Numbered from the stretch's first letter, positions 31,842 to 40,478 are shown. The stretch is DNA of 64,000 bases from an uncultured Collinsella sp. (GCA_934654835.1 CAKUGY010000002.1:62001-126000), one strand, 5' to 3'. Notes: a model not told the origin generated them from the letters alone. Numbers and translations: made by a program.

Positions 31842-32483
31842 CTACGCGGTTAGGTCGAGTTCGTAGAGAAAGCTCTCACGCGGCATGTCGTGGCGGCGCT
31901 CTTCGCGGTTGGCGCGGTATGTGGCCATACGCTTAAAGCCGTGCAGCTCGTAGAACTTCCACGAGCAGTTGGAGTCGGTGTACAGGTGCGCCCTCGTTGC
32001 CCCGCGCGAGGACAGGTGCGAGACGGCGGCGTCGAGCAGCACCGAGCCAACGCCCAAGCCGTGGACATCGGGATCGACGGCGAGCAGCGTGACCTCGTGG
32101 TCGTGCGGCAGCGGGCTGCTCTCGAGTAGACGGTTGTTGGTCCGGATAGTGGCGCGCACAAACGAGAGGTACTCGGCGCACGCGCTGGGCTCCAGCTCGC
32201 GCATCTGCGACAGCAGCGCGCGTTCGGTGTCCATCCAATGCTCGTTGACGGTGGCACCGGAGCTCTGCCCCGCGCGCGCAAGCGCAATGCCACGCGCCTG
32301 GCCGTCGATTACGGCAACCTGCGAAAACGTCGAGGACGAAAGGCAATAGGCAAGATCGCACGCGGCCTCAAGGCGGTTGTACTCATCGTTATCCGAGTTA
32401 TTGTGCCAAAGCTGCTGCAGAATCAGCGCGATGGCGTCGAAATCTTCGGTATCAAACGGTCGGTAGAGAACCCGCGAGACCAT
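31842..32483 (-). CDS. GNAT-family N-acetyltransferase
   Basis: A 213-residue acetyltransferase. The acetyl-CoA-binding signature appears as LLAVDPDVHGLGVGSVLLDA, followed by the beta-alpha region ATRAHLYTDSNCSWKFYELHGF. The N-terminal 90 residues carry a less conserved substrate-facing part. Substrate unknown. The start has AAAGAGG upstream. The stop lies one base beyond a GTCCC repeat. No co-directional neighbour is close. Confidence 0.88.
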   Translation of the reverse strand: MVSRVLYRPFDTEDFDAIALILQQLWHNNSDNDEYNRLEAACDLAYCLSSSTFSQVAVIDGQARGIALARAGQSSGATVNEHWMDTERALLSQMRELEPSACAEYLSFVRATIRTNNRLLESSPLPHDHEVTLLAVDPDVHGLGVGSVLLDAAVSHLSSRGATRAHLYTDSNCSWKFYELHGFKRMATYRANREERRHDMPRESFLYELDLTA

Positions 32484-32760
32484 GGTGCCTCTTTCTTTTG
32501 CGGATGCATATCGAGCACAGTTCTACCACGCCATTGGCATCTAATTATGGTGCCCCTGTGTTCCATCAACTCACCGCGGCCAGTGCCGCGCCAAAACCAT
32601 CCGCTCGCAAGCTTTTTCTGCACATGCCTTCGTTGCGGGGTGCATCGGCGCGCTCGATGCGCTACATTGAATCAGTATTTTCAATGCCGCTGCGCGAGCG
32701 CTGCAGATCGACGTATCACCGACTCACAGAGCACGGCGGCGTACCAGACAGGAGGACTGC

Positions 32761-34368
32761 ATGGGATCTGATGTGAAGATCGCACGCGCGTTGATCTCGG
32801 TTACCGATAAGACGGGTGTCGTCGATTTCGCACGGACGCTGGTTGACGACTTTGGCGTCGAGATCATCTCTACGGGCGGCACGGCTCGTGCCATCGAGGA
32901 CGCGGGCGTTCCTGTAACCCCCATCGAGGAGTTCACGGGCTATCCCGAGATGATGGACGGCCGCGTTAAGACGCTGCACCCCAAGGTTCACGGCGCGCTG
33001 CTGGCCCGCCGCGATTCCGAGCAGCACATGCAGGAGGCCGCTCAGCACGGCATTAAGATGATCGACCTGGTGGTCGTCAACCTGTACGAGTTCGAGAAGA
33101 CCGTCGCCAACCCCGAGGTCACCTTCGCGGACGCCATCGAGCACATCGACATCGGTGGCCCCTCCATGCTGCGCTCTGCCGCCAAGAACGCCGCGAGCGT
33201 CACTGTCATCTCCGACCCGGCCGACTACGACGCCGTCCTGGCCGAGATGCGCGAGACCGGCGGCTGCACCACGCTTTCCACCCGTCGTCGCCTGCAGGTG
33301 AAGGTCTACCAGACCACCGCCGCCTACGACACGGCCATCTCCCGTTGGCTTGCCGCTCAGGCAAGCGACGTGGCGGACACCTCTGCCAAGCTCGAGATCT
33401 CGCTGGAGAAGGTCGATGACCTGCGCTATGGCGAGAACCCGCAGCAGAAGGCCACGGTCTATCGCTTTGCCGAGGGCTGCGAGAACACTGCGAGCTCCCA
33501 GTTCCCGCTCGTGGGCTCCGAGCAAATCCAGGGCAAGCCGCTCAGCTACAACAACTATCTGGACGCCGATGCCGCTTGGAACCTGGTCCGCGAGTTCGAC
33601 GAGCCGGCCTGCGTGATCCTCAAGCATCAGAACCCCTGCGGCTCTGCCGTGGCCGAGGACATCACGTCCGCCTACGACCGCGCCTTCGCCTGCGATCCCA
33701 AGAGCGCCTTCGGCGGCATCATCGCCTGCAACCGCGAGGTTCCCTTTGGGCTGGTTGAGCACTTCGCCGACCAGAACAAGCAGTTCGTCGAGGTCATCAT
33801 CGCCCCGAGCTATACCGACGAGGCACTCGAGCGCATGGCCAAGCGCCCCAACCTGCGCGTGCTGGCGACCGGCGGCGTGGACCACGGCGCCCAGGTGGAG
33901 CTGCGCTCCATCGACGGCGGCATGCTGGTCCAGGAGGTCGACCACGTGACCGAGGATCCCGCGACCTTTACGTTCCCCACTGACCGCAAGCCCACCGACG
34001 CCGAGATGGCCGAGCTCGAGTTTGCCTGGAAGGTCTGCAAGGGCGTTAAGTCCAACGCCATCCTGGTCTCCAAGGGCAAGGCCGGCATTGGCATGGGCCC
34101 GGGCCAGCCCAACCGCGTGGATTCCGCGCTGCTGGCCTGCGAGCGCGCCGAGGACTTCTGCGAGCGCGAGGGCGTGGAGAAGGGCGGCTTTGCCTGCGCA
34201 AGCGACGCGTTCTTCCCGTTCCGCGACAACGTTGACGTGCTTGCCGCGCACGGCGTGACCTGCATCATCCAGCCCGGCGGCTCCAAGCGCGACGACGAGA
34301 GCATCCAGGCCTGCAACGAGCACGGCATCGCAATGGTCTTTACCGGCGCCCGCCACTTCCGCCACTAA
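32761..34368 (+). CDS. purH: Bifunctional AICAR transformylase / IMP cyclohydrolase
   Basis: A 535-residue enzyme for the last two steps of IMP synthesis. The N-terminal MGS-like cyclohydrolase domain starts KIARALISVTDKTGVVDFA and includes EIISTGGTARAI and MMDGRVKTLHPKVHGALLAR. The transformylase domain has YGENPQQKATVYR, LKHQNPCGSA, AFGGIIACNREV, and late SDAFFPFRDNVDVLA. It consumes AICAR made by HisF/HisH as well as by PurB. AGGAGG precedes the ATG. No other pur genes are adjacent. Confidence 0.97.
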   Translation: MGSDVKIARALISVTDKTGVVDFARTLVDDFGVEIISTGGTARAIEDAGVPVTPIEEFTGYPEMMDGRVKTLHPKVHGALLARRDSEQHMQEAAQHGIKMIDLVVVNLYEFEKTVANPEVTFADAIEHIDIGGPSMLRSAAKNAASVTVISDPADYDAVLAEMRETGGCTTLSTRRRLQVKVYQTTAAYDTAISRWLAAQASDVADTSAKLEISLEKVDDLRYGENPQQKATVYRFAEGCENTASSQFPLVGSEQIQGKPLSYNNYLDADAAWNLVREFDEPACVILKHQNPCGSAVAEDITSAYDRAFACDPKSAFGGIIACNREVPFGLVEHFADQNKQFVEVIIAPSYTDEALERMAKRPNLRVLATGGVDHGAQVELRSIDGGMLVQEVDHVTEDPATFTFPTDRKPTDAEMAELEFAWKVCKGVKSNAILVSKGKAGIGMGPGQPNRVDSALLACERAEDFCEREGVEKGGFACASDAFFPFRDNVDVLAAHGVTCIIQPGGSKRDDESIQACNEHGIAMVFTGARHFRH

Positions 34369-34373
34369 TTTCG

Positions 34374-34400
34374 TTACGCGGTTTTACCAAACCGCGTAAC
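34374..34400 (+). terminator. Hairpin after purH
   Basis: GTTACGCGGTTT and AAACCGCGTAAC form a 12-bp stem around four bases, starting six bases after the purH stop. It has no T-run, so terminator function is uncertain. Confidence 0.5.
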
Positions 34401-34413
34401 TGCTCGACGCTGC

Positions 34414-34513
34414 GCCGGCTCCAAGCACCCCATCTCGTCGCTCAAACCGTCGCTCGCGTACAGAAGTACGCGTCGCTCCTCTTTCGCGGCGACCTGGGGC
34501 ACTTGGGGCCGGC
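34414..34513. repeat. ~100-bp imperfect palindrome, copy B (shared with 8307-8400)
   Basis: Outer arms GCCGGCTCCAAGCACCCCAT and complement. The centre GCTCAAACCGTCGCTCGCGT is shared with copy A. Compared with copy A the stem pairs CCAGG/CCTGG and CCGCA/TGCGG are replaced by CCAAG/CTTGG and CCCCA/TGGGG, preserving pairing. Confidence 0.75.
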
Positions 34514-34645
34514 TCGCTGACTTATGCTCTACCAGTGGTATTGGCTCGCTCCGAACTAAAGCCATCTATTGCCGTCCGTGCCGGTTGGTGCGGGCGGCTT
34601 TTTTGGGTATAACGGTGCGGTATATGTTTTTGAGAAAGGTTGGAT

Positions 34646-35353
34646 ATGGCCGTTGTGGATGATGCCGAGCTGTTTGGCAATGCCGAGGATCAACGCGCGT
34701 ACGAGGACTTTTGCGCCAACCAGGAGGCGGTCGAGAAGTTCACGCTTGATAAGCCCGCGCTTATCTGCCGCTGGCGCATGTCCAACAAAAAGGTGCCCAT
34801 GCTCAACCGTCACATCCGCGCGCTGTCCGAGCGCCTGGTGCAGGGCGAGCCACTTACCCATAACATGCTCAGTTGGGCCAAGCAGCACGTTGAGTGGTCG
34901 CTTGCCGAGGGCGACTATACCGCGCACGACGGTGTGCTCATGCTGGTGATCGACGTCAACGGCAATGCCGCCATGACGGTGGGGGAGTACGAGCCGCTGG
35001 CAGACACGTCGGCCAAGGCGCTGCGTGCCCGTTCTGCCGAGGCTCGCTCCGAGGCCGATGAAACCGGCGTGGCGCCCGAGCTGCTCGCCGCCGTCAACAA
35101 CGACGAGCTTGCCTTTGTGGCACCGGCGGACGAGTGCCTGTGCGGCACGGCGACGCTCATTGAGCAGCTGGCCCAGACCAAGGGCATCCCGGTCACGCGC
35201 GTAGATATTCCCGCTCAGCTTAAGGGCGCGCTGTTCCTGGTGAGCGACGAGCACGGCGTGGTCCCCGCCGACGATACCGATGCCGCCGAGGCGGACGCCG
35301 CCACGGTCGCCTTCTTCGCCGACGGCTACGAAAAGCTCCGCGCCCGTCGCTAA
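34646..35353 (+). CDS. Conserved-looking protein of unknown function
   Basis: A 235-residue soluble protein that I do not recognise. The first half is rich in charged helices with RWRMSNKKVPMLNRHIRALS. It continues with a beta-like VLMLVIDVNGNAAMTVGEYE, and the second half includes ADECLCGTATLIEQLAQTKG and VSDEHGVVPADD. That last part is loosely reminiscent of class-IV aminotransferases, but no PLP lysine context is convincing. Start ATG 34646 follows AAAGG; a TTG two codons earlier is possible. Its stop codon opens a pseudoknot-like repeat. It stands alone between purH and the BceRS-like pair. Confidence 0.7.
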   Translation: MAVVDDAELFGNAEDQRAYEDFCANQEAVEKFTLDKPALICRWRMSNKKVPMLNRHIRALSERLVQGEPLTHNMLSWAKQHVEWSLAEGDYTAHDGVLMLVIDVNGNAAMTVGEYEPLADTSAKALRARSAEARSEADETGVAPELLAAVNNDELAFVAPADECLCGTATLIEQLAQTKGIPVTRVDIPAQLKGALFLVSDEHGVVPADDTDAAEADAATVAFFADGYEKLRARR

Positions 35354-35401
35354 ATGATTATTCTGGGACGGGGATAAAAAATCATTTTGGTCCCCGTTCC
35401 C
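35352..35401 (+). other. Interleaved inverted repeats (pseudoknot-like) at a gene end
   Basis: AATGATT (35353-35359) pairs with AATCATT (35380-35386), while GGGACGGGGA (35365-35374) pairs with TCCCCGTTCCC (35391-35401, one bulge). The order A-B-A'-B' is that of an H-type pseudoknot, not a simple hairpin. The upstream stop codon overlaps the first arm. Confidence 0.55.
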
Positions 35402-35531
35402 GTCGCGAGCGTAAGGCGGACAAAACGCCCCCGCTCGCGAACAGTTCTGTCACCTTGGCGACGTGCGTGGCGCACACCTGCAGTTTCGCAGCCATAATGG
35501 TGGCAAGGCAACCAAGAGGGGAGCGGAATCC

Positions 35532-36203
35532 ATGGCGCTGATCTATATCGTTGAGGACGACGAGCCCATTCGTCGTGAGCTTGCCGACATCCTTGCTCGT
35601 GCCGGTTTTGAGGTCGAGGCCTGCGAGTCGTTCGAGTATGTCTCGCGTGACATCCTGGCCGCTGCACCCGACTTGGTACTGCTCGACCTGACGCTTCCCG
35701 TCAAAGACGGCCAGCATATCTGCCACGAAGTCCGCCGCGAATCCGAGGTCCCCATCATCGTCCTCACGTCGCGCACGACCGAGATCGACGAGGTCATGGC
35801 CATGACGCTCGGCGCGGACGACTTCGTTCCCAAGCCCTATAGCGCGCGCGTGCTCGTGGCGCGCATCAATGCCTTGCTGCGTCGCACCGCGGCGGCGGGC
35901 GAGCGCAGCACGCTCGTCCACAAGGGGCTGGAGCTCGACCTCGCCCGTTCTATGGTCACCAACACGGCGACCGGCGACAGCACCGAGCTCACCAAAAATG
36001 AGCTGCGCATTCTCTCGCTGCTCCTGAGCCGCGCGGGCAAGATCGTCTCGCGCTCGGCCATCATGCAGGACCTGTGGGACTCCGATGCCTTTGTGGACGA
36101 CAACACGCTCACTGTCAACATCAACCGTCTGCGCACCACGCTCGAAAAAATCGGCGTCAAGGGGTATCTGACCACGCATCGCGGCCAAGGCTATTCGGTC
36201 TAG
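35532..36203 (+). CDS. BceR-like response regulator
   Basis: A 223-residue OmpR-type regulator. The receiver starts ALIYIVEDDEPIRREL, the phosphorylation site is aspartate 52 (LVLLDLTLPVKDG), and ADDFVPKPY holds the conserved lysine. The winged helix ends NTLTVNINRLRTTLEKIG and HRGQGYSV, a pattern typical of the BceR/VirR branch that controls antimicrobial-peptide resistance. It is nine bases upstream of its kinase. No BceAB-type ABC transporter is encoded nearby. Confidence 0.9.
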   Translation: MALIYIVEDDEPIRRELADILARAGFEVEACESFEYVSRDILAAAPDLVLLDLTLPVKDGQHICHEVRRESEVPIIVLTSRTTEIDEVMAMTLGADDFVPKPYSARVLVARINALLRRTAAAGERSTLVHKGLELDLARSMVTNTATGDSTELTKNELRILSLLLSRAGKIVSRSAIMQDLWDSDAFVDDNTLTVNINRLRTTLEKIGVKGYLTTHRGQGYSV

Positions 36204-36212
36204 GGGCCGGCT

Positions 36213-37256
36213 ATGTCATTTGCCAAATTCTTCAAAGATGCGCTGCTTCCCGTCGCCGTGTGGACGTGCGGCGTGCTGTTGAGCTGTTTTGTGCTGACGG
36301 TCGCCGGGGCCCCGGCATCTATCGTGGTCGTGGCGGTTGGTGTGTCCTTTATCTTTGGCATGCTCGGCATCGTGATCGAGTATGCGCGCCGTCGTCGTTT
36401 TTTGCGTCAGCTGGAGCGCGTGGCCGAGGAATTGGAGAGCCCCGCATGGGTGCAGGAGATGGTGCAATGCCCGACCTATGCCGAGGGCGAGCTCGAATAC
36501 GAGGTCTTGCGTCGCGTGGGCAAGGCGGCTTGCGATGAGGTGGCCGAAGGCCGGCGTCAGACCGATGACTATCGCGACTATATCGAAAGCTGGGTCCATG
36601 AGGCCAAGCTGCCCCTGGCGGCGGCTCACCTGATTTTGGAAAACCTGGACGGCAGCGAAGACGACCTGTCGCGTGTGGATGACCTGGGTCGCGAGCTGGC
36701 TCGCGTTGAGCGCTATATCGACCAGGCACTGTACTACGCGCGCTCGGAAGTCGTGGAGCGCGACTACCTGATTCGCCGCTGGAATCTTAAGGCCCTGGTG
36801 ACGGGTGCGATTAAAACCAACGCGCGCGAGCTCATTGCGGCGCACGTGGCTCCGGTGTGCGAGAACCTCGACTTTGAGGTCTTTACCGACGAGAAGTGGC
36901 TCGAGTTTATTCTGGGTCAGCTCATTCAGAACAGCATTAAATATGCGTGCGAGGACGGCGCGAAGATCGTGTTTTCGGGTGCGTTGCTGGACGAGGGCCT
37001 GGCAAGCGAACGCATCGAGCTCACCGTCGCGGACAACGGCTGCGGCGTGAGCGCGGCCGACCTGCCGCGCGTGTTCGAGAAGGGCTTTACCGGCGACAAC
37101 GGCCGCACCACCAAGCGCGCAACGGGCATCGGCCTCTACCTGGTGGCACGCCTATGCTCCAAAATGGGCATCGACGTCACGGCGGCCTCGGAGCCCGGCA
37201 AAGGCTTCACCGTAACCTTTGCCTTCTCGACCAACAAGTTCCAATACTTCGAGTAG
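36213..37256 (+). CDS. BceS-like intramembrane-sensing histidine kinase
   Basis: A 347-residue kinase. Two closely spaced N-terminal membrane helices (about 12-31 and 35-55) leave almost no extracellular loop, the hallmark of intramembrane-sensing kinases. The histidine at 129 lies in ESWVHEAKLPLAAAH, the H-box form seen in BceS/GraS types. ATP-binding motifs are QLIQNSIKYA, VADNGCGVSAADLPRVFEKG and ATGIGLYLVARL. Such kinases usually sense flux through a peptide-detoxifying ABC transporter, missing here. UppP, a bacitracin-resistance factor, lies 1 kb downstream. Confidence 0.9.
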   Translation: MSFAKFFKDALLPVAVWTCGVLLSCFVLTVAGAPASIVVVAVGVSFIFGMLGIVIEYARRRRFLRQLERVAEELESPAWVQEMVQCPTYAEGELEYEVLRRVGKAACDEVAEGRRQTDDYRDYIESWVHEAKLPLAAAHLILENLDGSEDDLSRVDDLGRELARVERYIDQALYYARSEVVERDYLIRRWNLKALVTGAIKTNARELIAAHVAPVCENLDFEVFTDEKWLEFILGQLIQNSIKYACEDGAKIVFSGALLDEGLASERIELTVADNGCGVSAADLPRVFEKGFTGDNGRTTKRATGIGLYLVARLCSKMGIDVTAASEPGKGFTVTFAFSTNKFQYFE

Positions 37257-37284
37257 GCGCGCTCCTGCTGTCTTTCTCTGGGCT

Positions 37285-37343
37285 ATGTTCACGTTCAGGA
37301 ACATAGCTGAAGCAACTGGCGCAATGTTCCCGAACGTGAACAT
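37285..37343. repeat. 59-bp palindrome after the BceS-like gene
   Basis: ATGTTCACGTTC and GAACGTGAACAT form 12-bp terminal arms. Internal AGGAACAT and ATGTTCC allow alternative pairings. It lies 28 bp after the kinase stop. Confidence 0.7.
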
Positions 37344-37380
37344 GGCTATGAGGCTCGAAAGAATCTCCCATAACAAAAAC

Positions 37381-37404
37381 GTGCCGCCCCAACCGGGGCG
37401 GCAC
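37381..37404. terminator. Terminator for the UspA gene (minus) or the BceRS-like pair (plus)
   Basis: GTGCCGCCCC pairs with GGGGCGGCAC around AACC. On the minus strand it is followed by GTTTTTGTT, on the plus strand by GCCATCTTTCT, so it may act both ways. Confidence 0.75.
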
Positions 37405-37447
37405 GCCATCTTTCTATTCAGCCAACTCGCTGAAGTAAGGCTGCGAA

Positions 37448-37540
37448 GGCCGCGGGGCCGGGAGGGGTTTCCTAAGGGCACATCCCGCAGCCGCAACGCG
37501 GCGAGGACGTGCCCGTGGAAACCCCGCAAGCCCCGCGGCC
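37448..37540. repeat. 93-bp nested palindrome next to the UspA gene
   Basis: Outer arms GGCCGCGGGGC...GGGGTTTCC pair with GGAAACCCC...GCCCCGCGGCC, and an inner GGGCAC pairs with GTGCCC. It ends 13 bp before the uspA stop, in the 3' region of that transcript. Confidence 0.7.
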
Positions 37541-37553
37541 GGTGGGAGCAACG

Positions 37554-37991
37554 CTACTTCACGACCAAAATGTCGCAGTCGGTGTTGCGCAGCAAAAACG
37601 TCGAAATCGAACCCAGAAGCGCATACTTGATCGAGGACAGGCCGCGGGCGCCGCAGAGCACCAGGTCGGGCTTGACCACGTCGAGCATCTCGTCTTTGAG
37701 CGTCTCGCGAATACGACCGGCGCGAATCATGACCTCGACCTCGGGAATGTCGGGATTGGCCTTGGCCTCTTCGAGCTGCTTGGCGATGGAGTTCTTAAAT
37801 GCCTCCTCTAGGCCGTTGACCAGATCGACCGGATAGGAACCGGCACTCTCGAGTGCCGTGGAATCGATGACGTGGCCGATGATCAGCTTGGCGCCGTTGT
37901 TCGCGGCGACTTTGATGGCGCGTGCGAGCACAAAATCCTGCTGTTCAGTACCGTCGAGTGAAACAAATACCTTGGTGTAGCCCTCGTTCAT
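37554..37991 (-). CDS. Universal stress protein (UspA family)
   Basis: A 145-residue single-domain UspA protein. It starts with VFVSLDGTEQQDFVLARAI and has the ATP-binding pattern G-2x-G-9x-G-S within LVLCGARGLSSIKYALLGS, ending CDILVVK. Members bind ATP and accumulate under stress or energy limitation. The start has GGAGGAAACC upstream. It is divergent from uppP and likely monocistronic. Confidence 0.93.
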   Translation of the reverse strand: MNEGYTKVFVSLDGTEQQDFVLARAIKVAANNGAKLIIGHVIDSTALESAGSYPVDLVNGLEEAFKNSIAKQLEEAKANPDIPEVEVMIRAGRIRETLKDEMLDVVKPDLVLCGARGLSSIKYALLGSISTFLLRNTDCDILVVK

Positions 37992-38240
37992 GGTTTCCTC
38001 CTTGGTCTATCGCACGGGCGCGGGGCTCGTGCGTCGGGCGGGCGCGGGTGCGTTGACCGCCGGACACTTTATCTTGTTGCAGTTATACCCAAGGATTTCG
38101 GTTTAACTGCTCGCAATTCTGTGAACGGGCGAGTTTTTTGGTAAGGGTAGGCGCGGTCGCACCGCCAACGGTTGATAATGGGACATCGCCCGCATCGTCC
38201 GCAGAACATCTACCGGCGGGTGTCTAACGAGGGGGTCCCT

Positions 38241-39221
38241 TTGGATATTATCGAGCTTCTAAAATCTGCCTTCATGGGCCTGGTCGAGGGCATCACCGAA
38301 TGGCTGCCCGTTTCGTCGACGGGTCACATGATCTTGGTGGATGAGTTCGTCAAGATGAACGTGAGCGAGACGTTCTGGAACATGTTCCTGGTCGTGATTC
38401 AGCTTGGTGCCATTCTGGCCGTCTGCGTGCTGTTTTTCCACGAGCTCAACCCGTTCTCGCCCAGCAAGGGCAAGGAGGGCCGTCGCGACACCTGGGCGCT
38501 GTGGGGCAAGATTGTGCTCGGCTGCATTCCTGCGGCGGTGATCGGCCTGCCGCTCAACGACTGGATGGAGGAGCATTTCTACAACGCTCCCGTCGTGGCG
38601 CTGGCGCTCATCGTGTACGGTGTGCTGTTTATCGTGATCGAGAACTGGCGCGCCAGCAAGCGCGAGGAAATGGCCGTTGCCGGTTCGTTTGGTTCGCGTG
38701 CTGTGGTGTCGGGTGGACGTCCCGCCGGTGCGCACTTTGCGGCGCCCGCCGCGGCTACCGCTGAGGATGAGGACGATGACGAGAATCTGGACTTTGGTTC
38801 CATCGCCACGCTCGAGGACCTCAACTGGAAGACTGCGCTGGGTATCGGCTGCTTCCAGGTGCTTTCGCTGGTGCCTGGTACTTCTCGCTCCGGTTCTACC
38901 ATCATCGGCGGCCTGCTGCTGGGCTGCACGCGTTCGGTGGCGTCCAAGTTTACGTTCTTCCTGGCCATCCCCGTCATGTTTGGTGCGAGTGCGCTCAAGC
39001 TGGTCAAGTACTTCATTAAGGGCGGTACCTTCGGCGCCAACGAGATCGCCATCCTGGGCGTGGGCTGCGTCGTGGCCTTTGTGGTCTCGCTCATTGCCAT
39101 CAAGTGGCTCATGGGCTTTGTCCGCCGTCACGACTTCAAGTGTTTCGGCGTCTACCGCATCATCCTGGGCATCGTGGTGCTCGCATACTTCTTCGTAGCG
39201 GTACCGATGCTCGGTCTCTAG
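38241..39221 (+). CDS. uppP: Undecaprenyl-diphosphatase UppP (BacA)
   Basis: A 326-residue polytopic membrane phosphatase recycling the cell-wall lipid carrier and giving bacitracin resistance. The catalytic motifs are MGLVEGITEWLPVSSTGH and LVPGTSRSGSTI. I choose the TTG at 38241 (DIIELLKSAFMG) because GAGGGGG precedes it and it matches the usual UppP N-terminus. Upstream ATGs add an unlikely polar leader. The protein is about 55 residues longer than typical because of an insertion between membrane helices, rich in alanine and then acidic (AEDEDDDENLD). BceRS-like genes lie upstream. Confidence 0.93.
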   Translation: MDIIELLKSAFMGLVEGITEWLPVSSTGHMILVDEFVKMNVSETFWNMFLVVIQLGAILAVCVLFFHELNPFSPSKGKEGRRDTWALWGKIVLGCIPAAVIGLPLNDWMEEHFYNAPVVALALIVYGVLFIVIENWRASKREEMAVAGSFGSRAVVSGGRPAGAHFAAPAAATAEDEDDDENLDFGSIATLEDLNWKTALGIGCFQVLSLVPGTSRSGSTIIGGLLLGCTRSVASKFTFFLAIPVMFGASALKLVKYFIKGGTFGANEIAILGVGCVVAFVVSLIAIKWLMGFVRRHDFKCFGVYRIILGIVVLAYFFVAVPMLGL

Positions 39222-39274
39222 CTCAGCCGCCGCTTCGCGGCGCCATGACATCGGCAACTCCGTGATTGTCAATA

Positions 39275-39345
39275 GATTGGTGCATTGGGGTCAGGTTTGT
39301 TTGCACCAACTTGGTGCAGATAAACCTGACCCCTTTGCGCCAATT
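39275..39345. repeat. GGTCAGGTT palindromic element, copy 1
   Basis: GGGGTCAGGTTT (left) pairs with AAACCTGACCCC (right), flanked by ATTGGTGC/GCGCCAAT. Nested inside is TGCACC/GGTGCA. Its right edge overlaps the stop codon of the following minus-strand dehydrogenase. A decayed copy lies at 46819-46880. Confidence 0.8.
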
Positions 39346-40342
39346 ATTCGGCCACGGTGTGCTTGGGCTTGCGGTTGAAGACGAGCTTGTCTACTACGGC
39401 CTGCAGCGACATGCGGCGGACGGTGTCGTAGGCTTCCTGCGTGCTGTAGGCGCAATGGGGTGTGACGATGCAGCGCGGATGCGCGATTAGGGCCTGGTTA
39501 GGTGCGGTTTCGTCGGCGAGCACGTCAAGTGCGGCACCGCAGATGCCGCGCGTGCCATCGCTGGCGATGCCCTCGTCCAACGCGGCGACCAGGGCATCCT
39601 CGTCCACGATGGGTCCGCGTGCCGTGTTAATCAAAAATGCTGTGGGTTTCATAAGCGCAAGTTCGCGCTTGCCAATCAGCTTCTCGGTCTCTGGAATCAG
39701 CGGACAGTGCAGGCTGACGATATCCGAGGCGCCGAGCAGTTCATCGAGCGTTTGAGTCTTGACGCAACCGGCGGCGGCAAGCTCTTCTGCACTCTTGGTT
39801 GGCGCCCACACCAGCACCTTCATGCCGAGCGCCTTCGCGATGGGCGCGACAGCACGCGCAATGTTGCCAAAAAAGACGAGCCCCAACGTGCGGCCCTGCG
39901 TGCGATGCATGGTGTAGCCGGCAAGTGGATTCCAAGCGCCATCACGCACACCGCGGTTGAGAAACGTAACTTGGCGCATCAGGTCAAGCATCAAAGCGAT
40001 GGCGTGTTGAGCGACGTCGTCCGAGCAGTATCCGGGGCAGTTGGTGACGGTGATGCCGTGGGAGGTCAGGCGGTCCACTGCCACGTGGTTCAGGCCGATG
40101 GACATGCTCGAGACAATGCGCATTCCCGCGGCCGCTATGGCGTCGGCACACGTATCATCGACGGGACCGAACTCGCCGACAAAGCCCTCGCAGCCTGCCA
40201 GCTGCTCGGCGGTGGGGCAGACATTGGGCTCGTGCGCGCAGCCCACCAGCTCAATCTGATCGCCGCCTTCGATTGTGTCGAGCACCGCCTGGCCCGCCTC
40301 GGTCGAACCGTCGACCATGTAATAGAGCACCCTATGCTTCAC
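39344..40342 (-). CDS. D-2-hydroxyacid dehydrogenase
   Basis: A 332-residue NAD-dependent enzyme. The Rossmann motif is LGLVFFGNIARAVAPIAKALG, where the usual GxGxxG has a degenerate form (G-F-F-G-N-I-A). Catalytic Arg/Glu/His positions appear around INTARGPIVDEDALV, DVLADETAPN and VTPHCAYST. It probably reduces a 2-ketoacid to a D-2-hydroxyacid. I choose GTG at 40342, giving VKHRVLYYMVDG, because AGGAGGG lies just upstream. A farther in-frame ATG at 40408 would begin at the edge of a palindromic repeat. Confidence 0.88.
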   Translation of the reverse strand: MKHRVLYYMVDGSTEAGQAVLDTIEGGDQIELVGCAHEPNVCPTAEQLAGCEGFVGEFGPVDDTCADAIAAAGMRIVSSMSIGLNHVAVDRLTSHGITVTNCPGYCSDDVAQHAIALMLDLMRQVTFLNRGVRDGAWNPLAGYTMHRTQGRTLGLVFFGNIARAVAPIAKALGMKVLVWAPTKSAEELAAAGCVKTQTLDELLGASDIVSLHCPLIPETEKLIGKRELALMKPTAFLINTARGPIVDEDALVAALDEGIASDGTRGICGAALDVLADETAPNQALIAHPRCIVTPHCAYSTQEAYDTVRRMSLQAVVDKLVFNRKPKHTVAE

Positions 40343-40407
40343 AACAGCCCTCCTGCCATGTGGGGATGGGGTAGAAGTGGTAGATATTCTATCCCCTCGA
40401 GCCAACA

Positions 40408-40478
40408 TAAGTTGCGGTGGAATAGTTCCTGTTTGGGGGCCAGAAGGCTGGTTTCAGGAACTATTTCACCGCAACTTA
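40408..40478. repeat. AGTTGCGGTG palindromic element, copy 3
   Basis: A 71-bp element with arms TAAGTTGCGGTGGAATAGTT and complement, one G-T pair and otherwise perfect. The centre holds a second small hairpin (GCCAG/CTGG). It lies between the dehydrogenase and the helicase gene, in a 274-bp gap. Confidence 0.9.
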
